Below are positions 22,229 through 32,070 of a DNA stretch of 64,000 nucleotides, piece by piece; positions within the stretch are counted from its first letter, which is position 1, and each line of letters starts with the position of its first letter. The translations under genes were made by a program, and so were the position numbers. The notes beneath the pieces were generated by a model. That model did no database searches, was not told where the DNA came from, and saw only the letters and a program-made list of their open reading frames with translations. The DNA is from Saussurea involucrata. Its lineage: Eukaryota > Streptophyta > Magnoliopsida > Asterales > Asteraceae. The DNA lies in contig CM066326.1 in assembly GCA_033807775.1 (NCBI GenBank), positions 93,164,873 to 93,228,872 on the forward strand, in the 5' to 3' direction.

Positions 22229-22518
22229 GGGGGGTGTTTGGGATTGCTTATTAAAACAACTTTTGCTTATTTTTAAAAGCGTTTATCAACTTATGCTTAT
22301 TTTTAAAAGTGTTTATCAACTTATAGGGGTAATAAAGTAATTTGGTTGAATAAGTAAATAAACAATTTTAAATAAGTCAGGATGAAATAACTTATCAAAA
22401 ACAACTTATTTGAGGTGTGAAAAAGTCATAAACATTTTTTTTAATCCAAATACTAAAAATAACGGGAAAAAACTATAAGCAAATAAGTCAAACAAAATAA
22501 TCAATCCCAAACACTCCC
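22229..22518. mobile_element. PIF/Tourist-type MITE
   Basis: Ends GGGGGGTGTTTGGGATTGC and CAATCCCAAACACTCCC with TTA on both sides (22226-22228, 22519-22521). Confidence 0.85.
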
Positions 22519-22550
22519 TTAATGTAACAATAATCCAACTTTTTAACTCA

Positions 22551-22910
22551 GAGCATCTCCAACAACTTCCCTAAAATGGGGAAAATGAAGAAAATACGGA
22601 TTTTGGGCTAATATTTTGCTCCAACAGTTTTCCTAAAACTATCTCCAAATGGAGAAAGTTGGAGAGAGAAGATTTTTTTCTCCAAATATGGAGATCACTC
22701 CAAAAATATTAACAAGTGAGAGGACCAATAAAAAACTTTGAAAATAAATATGTAGAGAGAGAAATAATATTTTAATAAATGAATGAAATATTTTAATATT
22801 TTAATTAATATTGTATTCTCCAAAATGGAAACTGTTCACTGTTGGAGATGATTTTTTTTAAGGATTTTGTTTTTTAGTTTTTTATTTTGAAGAAATTGTT
22901 GGAGATGCTC
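22551..22910. mobile_element. MITE immediately upstream of LSM2
   Basis: Ends GAGCATCTCCAACAA and TTGTTGGAGATGCTC are inverted repeats; no clean duplication is seen. Its right end is about 140 bp before the LSM2 ATG, so it lies in or next to the promoter. Confidence 0.8.
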
Positions 22911-23048
22911 CAAAATTACTATGGTGCGGAGTTGACCAAGAAGTCAACCGTCGACATGTTAGGGTTATTTTTGGCAAAGGGGTTTGTTTTCTTCTTCACT
23001 CGTCTCCACTCTCCCCCCGCATTACAGCGAACGAAGAACCCTAGAATA

Positions 23049-26000
23049 ATGGTGATCATCCTTCTCCCTACACTTTTCTCTGATCTATATAAACTTTATG
23101 ATGAATTTGCATTCGTTTTTGGCTATTGCAGTTGTTCTTCTCGTACTTCAAGGATTTGGTGGGAAGAGAAGTGACCGTGGAACTGAAGAATGATTTGGCT
23201 ATAAGAGGAACTCTTCATTCGGTCGATCAATACCTCAATATCAAGCTCGAGAACACCAGAGTCGTTGATCAAGAAAAGTTCCCTCACATGGTACGTACGC
23301 TCCTAATTTTGCTTTCCATACCTTTTTGGGGTTTTAGGTTAAATTTGAAATTGGATTTGATCTCAATCTATATTCAGAGATTCACATATGATTAGGTTAT
23401 GCGGAATTGGATATCGTTTTTTTGGGAGGGAAGTCGTTGAATTGATTATATAATTAGGGTTTGTTCGTCAATTTGCTCGCTTCTAAGTCGATTGTATTTC
23501 GAGCATAATACTTTTGAAATTCAAAATTGATATGGATTTTAGAGTCTTTGATGAAGTTCCATTTGATGAACATTATAAGGAGTACTTCTAATGGAATTAA
23601 GTTATGCGAGATCCATTGTAACATTATATGTTGGTGTTTAGAAGAAAGTGTATTTGAAATTCAAATTATAAACTGTAGCTCTTTTAACAAAGAAGGTGGT
23701 AGTATCTTTATCCGGTATAAGGGGTGGTTTACTTTTTTTTTCTTCCTTATTAAGCCATACAGGGGTAGGTTGTCAGATGGGATGCCGATGGGTTTGAAGG
23801 AGGCAAAGAGAGAGGGTTGGATTGTATCCGGGGCATTTATGGTATTAATTTGTTTGAGGTGGCTTAGTGGGGACAAGTGAGGGGTCGTGACTTATTCTAT
23901 ATAGCCATTTTGGCTTAATGACTTAACGATTAAGCCGTAAAGGAACACTCCAGTATGGCTGAGTGAATAAGCTGCCTGGACCATTAAGCTCATTAAGGGG
24001 CTGTTTGGTTGGTTTTCCAGTGTCCTGTGTGGATAAAGCTGTCTGTGTGGATTAATCTGGCTATATAGATTGGGAAGGTTTTTGTTTGTAATAAGGGTTT
24101 TTTAATAGATGAAAGGAGTGTGATTATAAATGGGAGGGACATGTTTGGAAAAAAACTTGACTTTCTGCATAAAGCTCCCCCTAAAAGCTTACTGAATAAA
24201 GCCACTTCCTATATCATTAAGTTGCTACCAAACAATCATCTATAGCTGACCGAATAAGCTGTGAGTCTCATTAAGCTCATTCAGCTGCTAACAAACAGGC
24301 CTTAAGTTGTAAGTAAATAGTCGTCTATTTAGCCAACATGACTTTCTAGGATTCATTTGTGCCTTTACTTGAAAAGCTAATGTCTAAGGTAGGGTAAGAG
24401 ATGCACATCACGGACCGAGGAACAAGACTGGACCAAAGCCGGTTACAATACTTGGGCCAGTCCAGTCCAAATAGCCCGATCAGTCCATATTCTTTTCTAT
24501 CTGAGGCAGTATATCACATTCGAAAATAGAGTTTGGAGGTGAGATGTACGACATACTTGACCTCTACCCCACAGATGTAGAGCCGTTGTTTCCGTGAAGT
24601 GATACCATGTAGTTAGAATTGATAGTTTGATACAAAGAATATAAAATATAAATTATATTTTATTTATTTTGTTTCATTTTTCGTTTGTTGTAACTTTTTA
24701 TACAAATTCTTGCATTTTGTTTTATAAGGTCTATTTGAAGTAAGCAAATATATTTATTTAATTATCTACAAAATAGACGGTATATAATTATCTCGTTTTA
24801 TTATTATGTTTAGATTATTTTTCAAACATTTTCAAATATAAAGATTAACATTAATTCATAAATTGTAAATTAATAATTATAAATAATCTTTTGTATATTT
24901 AAAAAAATAAAACTTAAATTAAAATTAATATGACGATATGAAAGTTGATAAACATATTTAAAATTTTTATTTTAATAATTTTATAATACATATATATAGG
25001 GTTGGTTTCGAGTGAGAAGTGAAGTTATGGTAAGAAGTGTAAGAGGGGATCTAGACCCTTGGATCAATCCTAATTGAAGATCAAACACTAATAAGGTGCA
25101 CCGGATCAATTCCCGTGAGAAGCACAGTTCATGGGTGGGTGTGAGATTAAAGGGTCCGGATGACCGGATCCCTTCTTACGCTTCTCACCTGAACTCTTTT
25201 TCTCGCATGATCCTTCGTCTATATATATATATGTAGGGTTGGGTTCCGGTGAGAAGTTGAGGTTAACGTGAGAAGCGTAAGAAGTGATTATCAACCGTTG
25301 GATGAGAAATGGATGCACATTAGGATGAGATGCACCAAATCAATTCCCTTCTAAGCCGCAATTCACAACGGTTCAGATCTACTTCTCACGTTAACCTCAA
25401 CTTCTCACACGATCCTTCGCCTATATATATAATCATATATAAATGCAAAGTAAGGTTCATATAAGAACCTCCATTGTGGAGTTCTATTGAGGTTCTTATT
25501 CTGTTGAGGTGGCGATAATGTGGCAGGAAAATGGAAATGGAAAGTGAGGTTCTTATAGGTTTTTCCATTGTATATACTCTTAGAATAACAATAGATAGAG
25601 ATAGATAACTAACAAGAGTCCTAGGTAAACTCTCCTATTTTATATTATCTACTTATGCAAGTAATTGCTAAATTTGCTAACTAATTACAATTTTTAAGTT
25701 TTCTACAAATATTAACTTATCCAGCAAGTTTGGCATATACCATAACCTCTTATGAAGTAGTAGGTGTTGTATTTTAGCAGCAAATCAAATAACTAGTTGA
25801 TCCTAAATTAAGGGGTTGGCAATGATGTTTGATGCTATATTCTTTTTCGTGTTCTCATGTAAAAACTTTGTTTTTTTGGTTATAAATAACTTTTTTTAAT
25901 GATTTGCGTCTCGGTTTCGTGTTCAGCCTTAAAAAAAGGTTTGATATTAACGTTGTCATAGTGAACAGGTTTGCCGTTTAAATTCATTATTTGGACTTTA

Positions 26001-26973
26001 AGTCGTTGAAGCAATTTTCAGTTGCGTTGAATTAAAAAAATTCTTTTGTAAAAATAGCAAAAAAGACAAGGAAAAACCACGTGTATGTCATTTTTAATTT
26101 AACAGTAGTTTTTTTTAATCAAATTTTCTCTTTTATGTTAATTATTTTGTGCCTTTGCGTAGAAATTTTCCTGGATCCTCCTCTGATTTCAATGCAAAGC
26201 TGGATGATCATTTGTAGCTAACGTCTAAGGGGTCTATTTTGTTAGCATTAACGAGCTTAATAGGACTTGTAACTTATTCGGTCAGCTATACATGATTGTT
26301 TCGTAGTGGCTTATTCAGTAAGGCTTTTTTTTTGGGGGGGGGGGGAGGAGGAGAGAGATTTATGGAGAAAGCCAAGTTTTTTCCAAACCTGTCCCTCCCA
26401 AACAATAAATTACGCTTCTTCCATCTATGAAAAAACTCTCTCAAGCAAAAACCTTCCTAATCTATACATACAGGTTAATCCACACAAACAACTTTATCTA
26501 TCGAGGACTTCATGGAAAACCAACCAAACAACCCCTAAGTTGGCTTCTTATAGCTGGCGTAAAATCGTTGGTAGTGATAATGTATGATGGTGGTGGTATT
26601 TATTGAGTGGGATATATTGGGTTTTGTTTTGTTTACATTTGTTCTTATCGAGTGGGATATACCGGGTTTGTTTGGTTTACAATGGTTGTTCTTATGGAGT
26701 GAGATATATTGGGTTTGTTTGGTTTACAGTGGTTGTTCTTATCGAGTGGGATATATTGAGTTTGTTTGGTTTATACTAGTTGTTCTTATATGTTTAAAAT
26801 GATACGAAGAGCGACTTGTGTTGAAAGTTGATTAATTTTCTATGATACGGTAGCTTTCAGTGAGGAACTGTTTCATCAGAGGATCGGTGGTAAGATATGT
26901 GCAGTTGCCACCAGAGGGAGTCGACATCGAGCTACTCCATGATGCCACTCGACGAGAAGCTCGGGGTGGTTAG
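23049..26973 (+). CDS. LSM2: Sm-like protein LSM2
   Basis: Subunit shared by the two heptameric LSM rings: LSM1-7 in the cytoplasm promotes mRNA decapping, and LSM2-8 in the nucleus binds and stabilises U6 snRNA. Coding exons are 23049-23051 (only the ATG), 23132-23290 and 26854-26973, 282 nt, 93 aa, the usual LSM2 length. The Sm fold is complete: Sm1 with VTVELKNDLAIRGTL and the VDQYLNIKL strand, Sm2 with CFIRGSVVRYVQL, ending in REARGG. The exon 3 acceptor is TACGGTAG at 26853, not the later TTTCAG at 26860, because only the former keeps the LSVRN sequence and the frame. Intron 2 is 3.56 kb of mainly MITEs. A MITE ends about 140 bp upstream of the ATG. Confidence 0.97.
23291..24998 (+). other. 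LSM2 intron 2, first part
   Basis: A PIF-type MITE relic (about 23750-23993, related to 41634-41945) is followed by an intact one at 23997-24302. A SINE-tail-like fragment lies at about 24540-24600. The rest is AT-rich with no gene. Confidence 0.5.
23997..24302. mobile_element. PIF/Tourist-type MITE in LSM2 intron 2
   Basis: Ends GGGGCTGTTTGGTTGG and GCTAACAAACAGGCC with TAA/TTAA flanks. It belongs to a family with copies at 26229-26535, 40053-40360 and 51920-52192. Confidence 0.85.
24999..25219 (+). mobile_element. MITE of the GAGAAGTTGAGG family, TA-flanked
   Basis: Starts GGGTTGGTTTCGAGTGAGAAG after TATATATA and ends GATCCTTCGTC before TATATATA. First of two adjacent copies. Confidence 0.75.
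25236..25421 (+). mobile_element. Second MITE of the same family, TA-flanked
   Basis: Starts GGGTTGGGTTCCGGTGAG and ends CACACGATCCTTCGCC, with TA repeats on both sides. It is only 16 bp from the previous copy. A fragment of the GAGCATCTCCAATGG family follows at about 25450-25570. Confidence 0.82.
25422..26228 (+). other. LSM2 intron 2, middle part
   Basis: After the MITE fragment near 25450-25570 the sequence is AT-rich with T and A runs; no further structure is recognised. Confidence 0.4.
26229..26535. mobile_element. PIF/Tourist-type MITE in LSM2 intron 2
   Basis: Ends GGGGTCTATTTTGTTAGC and CCAACCAAACAACCCC with TAA on both sides (26226-26228, 26536-26538). Inverted relative of 23997-24302. 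It contains a G run at about 26334-26345. Confidence 0.85.
26600..26790 (+). repeat. Tandem repeat, unit about 47 bp, four copies
   Basis: Each unit has GAGTGGGATATATTGGGTTT, a TTTGGTTTA stretch and GTTGTTCTTAT. It ends about 65 bp before LSM2 exon 3. The unit resembles the tail of SINE-like fragments seen at 14130, 15860, 24550 and 52560. Confidence 0.85.
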
Positions 26974-28704
26974 AAATATGCAAAATTTCACTAGATGATT
27001 GTTGCACACTCTGAATTTTGTTACTTGAATCCTTTATTTCTATGATTACCCTTTTGAAATGTCATCTTCTTCCCTCTTGTTGGAGTAAGGATTGGACTGT
27101 ACATGGAATAGGACAGGACTGGACGAGACAGAACAAAAAAAAAACTTGTTGTCTTGAATTTGGTGCAATAATAGATTGAAATAGGACAAGAGCGGGAAAA
27201 GTGCAATTTTTTTGTTCCATCGAAATAGGTGGAACAAAAATTAGAAAACAGTACAAGAGTGGTAAATTAGTAAAAGGAAAAGTTTAGAATAATCTAAAGA
27301 ACTTTTCTCATTTGAATGATTAAGTTCCTGAATTATTTTTTTGGATGAAAAAATTATCTCATTTTGAATTATAATTGGTATTGAAAATCTTATGCAATGT
27401 ACCAACCAATTATAATTGGTATGGAAAATCCTATGTACTTGGTACCAACTTCAACTTTTTTTGTTTGGTATACGGTACTGGCGTTGTACCAACTTCAAGT
27501 TACATATATGAAAATTTGACATGGTTAAATTTTGAGTGACATTTTCAGTTTGTAGATAACACAAACATTCAAATGTTTAAACAAAATAGTTAAAGATACG
27601 TTGTTTAATATTCAATACGTGAAATATACAAAACTAATAAATAGTTAAATTTATTACGATGATACCGCATACTAACTAAGTTTACATAGTTTGTACGGTA
27701 CTACTAACTAAGGGTGAACATGGTACTTACCATGTCTTTTTTTCATATACCGTGTACCAACCAATTACAATTGGTACGCAAAATTTTACACCATGTACCA
27801 ACCAATTATATTTGGTACCAACGTTTTTCGGTTGGTACATGTTGGTACGGTTTTGTACCAACATCTCAAAAATTTGAAGTATGAATTAATTAAATTGACA
27901 TCTTTACCAACTAGATCTAGATACATAAACACGTTGAGCATTAACAACATGTTGATATGCATTGTACCATTTACGCCTACCTATACAAACATTCAAATAA
28001 TCTTCATATAATACAAACATTCACTAATAGTCTAATACAATGCGACAATTGAGAAGTGAGAATGGACAATGGAGAGTGAAGGTGTAGGCGAGTTATGAAA
28101 GCTGTTAAGGATAAGCGAAAAAATTCAATCAAGTTTAATATATCAATTCGTATTACAATTTAACAAAATGTAAAATAAGATAATTTAAAACTTTATAAAT
28201 CAAAATATGTTGATTGATTAAACTTTAATTAATAAATAATTAAAAAAATAAGTCGGTACGGTACAGTATTACCGTGGTACACGATCTCTAATACCACGTA
28301 CCAACCAAGTTTAGATAGTTGGTACGGTATACCAACCAATTAGATTGTTACCAACTAAATTGGTACGATTGGTACGAGAATTGGTTGGTTTGTGTTGGTA
28401 CAAAATTGATACCCCTACCAACTGAATGTAATTGGTACCAGTTAAAATGACATTAACTTAATTAGTATAATTGATACACATGTTTGTTAGTTTGGTTTAG
28501 CACAAAGTTGCCAATCTAATGAGGATTTATGGAGTGTGTTGAATTGATGGTGGTGATTATTGAAAAAATTAATTTCAAGTACCTTGCATGTAATTGGGTC
28601 AAAGTCTTCTAGATTGACAATTAAGCCATGAGGGTTAGCAATACATCATATGGGTATTCTTCTAGAAGTTCTTTAAATCATCTACAACAAGTTGATTTTA
28701 AAGA
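26974..28704. other. Intergenic, TTGGTAC-rich repeat
   Basis: A MITE relic of the GGACAGGACTGGAC type lies at about 27080-27270. From about 27380 to 28450 the motif ACCAACCAATTATAATTGGTAC and variants recur on both strands, an imperfect foldback. No coding potential is seen. Confidence 0.5.
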
Positions 28705-29043
28705 GAAATTGACTGAAATAGCTAATCAAACATCCCCTATTTTATTTTATAACCATGGTTTTAATAGATGATCGAAATAGTCGAAAATTATGTAAGTGAC
28801 AATTTACATAACCCACTATTTTACTATAATATTAAAAAAAATAGAAATTACGCAAGTCGCATAAGTGCTGCTTGTGTAATGTCTATCTTTGATTGGCTAT
28901 GTGAACGTTATACAAGTAGCACTTACACAACTTACATGATATCTATTTTTTCTGGATATTATATTAAAAAGGTGATTTATGTAAGTTACACAAGTGTTAT
29001 TTGCCTAATATCTGACAATTTCGGTCATTTTCTTAAAATATGG
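28705..29043. mobile_element. Decayed MITE with GAAATTGAC-type ends
   Basis: Starts GAGAAATTGACTGAAATAGC and ends near TTTCGGTCATTTTCTT; the inner sequence shares TACACAAGTAGCACTTAC-like text with BPM intron 1. Confidence 0.5.
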
Positions 29044-29046
29044 TTA

Positions 29047-29700
29047 GAGCATCTCCAATGGAGGTTCTTATAAGAACCTCTTTTTTACGCTTTTTGTTGT
29101 CAATTCATCTCCAACTCATTAAATTAAAAACTCTCTTAAATTTCCACAATGGTAGTTCTTATAAGGCCATCCGTAACCCAGCGGGGATGGGCTCGGGATG
29201 GAGTGCGGGATGGGGTACGCCTCATGCGGTATCAGCGGGAAGGGATGGAATGCGGGATCCCCACCCCGTTTCATCCCGAAGCATTAAAAAAAAAGGGTTT
29301 GGTCCAATAAGAAGTCAACACGTGGATTAGATAAATGAAATAAGAATTAAAATAAATGAGGTGGCAAAAGGGTTTGAGAGAATGGGGTACGGGTGTTTAG
29401 GGATCGTTAGGGATCGAGTGAGGGATGGAAGAAAAGCTGATGTGGCGCTGATGTGGAGTGGAATATTTGAAAGATTCCCTCCATGGGGTACAGATGGCCT
29501 AAGAACCTTCTTTTTGTGGGCCCCGTTGATTCTTTTAACATCAATAATAATTAAATAAGTTATATTAATAAATATAAAGTAAACAAAATAGAATAAAAAT
29601 AAGGAAAATGTCACTTCTCACAAACTTCATGGTAAGAACCAATGTTCTTATTTAAGAACCTAAAGGAGTTTGAGTTCTTATAAAAACTCTCCACAATGCT
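29047..29700. mobile_element. MITE (GAGCATCTCCAATGG family), truncated and split
   Basis: Left end follows TTA at 29044-29046. The right terminus seen in the relative at 48385-48758 is missing. A second MITE is nested at 29165-29499. Confidence 0.7.
29165..29499. mobile_element. Nested MITE, TAA duplication
   Basis: GC-rich insert beginning GGCCATCCGTAACCC and ending GGGTACAGATGGCC, with TAA on both sides (29162-29164, 29500-29502). Confidence 0.82.
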
Positions 29701-31442
29701 AGTTCCTACCATATATGATTTTATTGACTATTTTGGACAATATTATGATTTTAATATGTCATGATTATATCAGCCAGGTAAGAATTCATTGAAACTACGT
29801 TACAATTAAAAAAAAACCTATTTCCAAATTTTTTTTGGATCTTACACACTTTTCACCAACTTTGAGTAACTTTCTTATAAACTAAATATATTCAAAGAAA
29901 AAAAACAAAAAACTTTATATAAATTACAATAAATTAATAGAAATGTGTAAATAACACGGTTATTAATCTAAGAATTTGGGTTTTACTTAAAACCAACGGT
30001 GTTTATGGTCTGGTTTGGGCGGTTTATCCCCCAAACTGCAAAACAAAATGCAATGATGGTATACAAAATTTTCAAACCGAGCAGTTTGGTAGTAATTAAT
30101 CAAACCGGACCACAAAAAAAGAATTTGATCTGACCAGTTTAGGCGATTTGAGCCTATTATGCGATTTGAATAAAAAAAATCATAAAATCTATCTTCAAAA
30201 TGAGATTTCCACAAACATAAAATTATTAAAGTACACCATATTAAATTATTATAAAAGAAGCATGTATCTTCAAAATTAAAAAAACTTGAGCAAGTTGAAA
30301 AAAATTAAGCAAATCTACTAACAATAGTTGGAATTTTGTACAAACATTAGCGAGTCGAAACACGATTTGAAATTTTAGATTTTTTTTAACAAATTTTGGA
30401 ATTTTTTCGGATGTATGGAACACAAACAATTGAAAAGTAAAAAGTGAAAACTAAAAACTTTACCTCAACACCCCAAATAAGTCTTACGAAAAACTCTAGA
30501 TTATTTGTCTAATCGTGAAATCGTGATGTTAGAGCATCTCCAATGGTGACCATGAATGACTTGATCAAGTCATTGGTTGGTGGGGTCCACCATTTGTTTA
30601 TTAATTAAATGGAAGACTTGGTACAAATCGCTTGGTGCAGACCAAGTGGTTGGAGAAAGGTTTGTGAGAGGCAACCCAAAATTGCTTCAAGTCATTGATG
30701 GGTCCCACTGAATTTTTTATTTTTTTATATTGTTTCAAGTCATTTGAAAGGGTAGACCATTGCGGATGCCCTTAGTTGGATGATATTTTAACTTTTATGT
30801 ACTTTTATATTGTAATATAATACATTGTTTGATTATGTTTGCGACTTTAGGCTTGCATGTTTAAAAATAAAATCGAAATTTTACTTTTAGTTGTGAAAAT
30901 TAACGTTATTGTAATTTTTTAATTTTTTCTGGCCGGTTTTAGTTTCGGGTCAGCATAACTAACAGTGAACAAGGAAATGAAGTTTTTATTTAACGGGTTC
31001 CCCAACGGGGATCGAAGAAACCACGGGGCCCTGATGGACATCCTTGCCAGGGTTCGGAACAGTTACATAAACACTTTTAATTATCAGTTTCAGAAACGAA
31101 GATACCAATAACCGGTTCGCTGCAATTCCTATTTCAACTAATTGTTTTCACCATGGGATGAGAATAGAATTCCGACCCATTTAAAATAAATATTTACATA
31201 TCTTAATGTTTCCGTATTAAAACAAGTCATACTTTAGGACAGGATTAAATAATTAACTAAAAGGTAATTTATTTGTCTTTAAAATATTTCACACGTATAT
31301 GATATTTTGTTTTTAAATAATCATAGCATATGATATTCTTATATGATTAATCTTATTTCAAGTTGCTCGGGAAATTGAGGTTAACGTTAGAAGCATGAAA
31401 AGTGGATCTGAACCGTTAATCGCTTTTAGTCAAATGTCCTCG
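29701..31442. other. Intergenic, degenerate repeats upstream of MED33
   Basis: AT-rich. An intact MITE sits at 30532-30771. The sequence around it (about 29960-31130) ends with AACCGGTTCGCTGCAATTCC and may be an old hAT-like element. A truncated GAGAAGTTGAGG-family copy lies at about 31365-31440. No gene is seen. Confidence 0.45.
30532..30771. mobile_element. PIF/Tourist-type MITE
   Basis: Ends GAGCATCTCCAATGGTG and CCATTGCGGATGCCC with TTA on both sides (30529-30531, 30772-30774). Confidence 0.85.
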
Positions 31443-31444
31443 TG

Positions 31445-31772
31445 GGTGCGTTTGGTACACTGGATATAACAGAACGGAACAAAACAAGAATTATTGTCCC
31501 ATGTTTGACAAGATTTTTATGTGGAACAGACAGGAACAAGGTGAAGCAAACTTATGTTTTTACCAATATAAACTCAAAATAAAATCTAATTCTCTTATAA
31601 AACATCAAATACACGTTCTATTTTATATTTTATTCATTATTTTAATTTTATTTATTGCATTTTATCTAATGTTATCTGTTCTGTGTTGTCAAATTCTGTC
31701 TATCAAACGTTGAACAACTGCTCGATCTTGTCCCGTCTTGTTATGCTCTATCATGTCTGCGTACCAAACGCA
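31445..31772. mobile_element. MITE (GGGTGCGTTTGGTAC family) upstream of MED33
   Basis: Ends GGGTGCGTTTGGTACACTGG and CGTACCAAACGCACCC are inverted repeats. It ends about 300 bp before the MED33 ATG. Confidence 0.8.
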
Positions 31773-32022
31773 CCCGTAAAGATGTAAACCACGAGTCCCA
31801 TCTTGATATGTATTTTGGTTCAGGGACCAATGTGGTTAAAAAATGTGAACCAGAGGGACCAAATTTGCATTTTCTCTACATAATAATAATATATTGACCC
31901 GTCAATAACAGGCTGCCCGGCTGCCCGCCCATTTGTGCTGACTCCAAATTCAATACTCTTCTTTTTCAAAATAATCAAAAGGAGACGTTACCCTCTCTCA
32001 GACTCCAAACAGGATTTCTTTC

Positions 32023-32040
32023 ATGGAGGTTAGTTCGTAG
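32023..32040 (+). promoter_or_regulatory. Possible upstream ORF of MED33 (5 codons)
   Basis: ATGGAGGTTAGTTCGTAG lies 30 bp before the main ATG in what should be the 5' leader. It would act on translation only if transcription starts upstream of it. Confidence 0.45.
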
Positions 32041-32070
32041 AAAAACCCTAGCTCCGCTACCGACTACGCC

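Noticed and set aside
24999..25421. Helitron origin for the GAGAAGTTGAGG elements
   Set aside because: No TC start or CTRR end with hairpin; relatives have 9-bp target duplications, which Helitrons do not make.
26861..26973. Exon 3 of LSM2 beginning after TTTCAG at 26860
   Set aside because: It would lose the LSV residues and break the frame with exon 2; the acceptor at 26853 keeps both.
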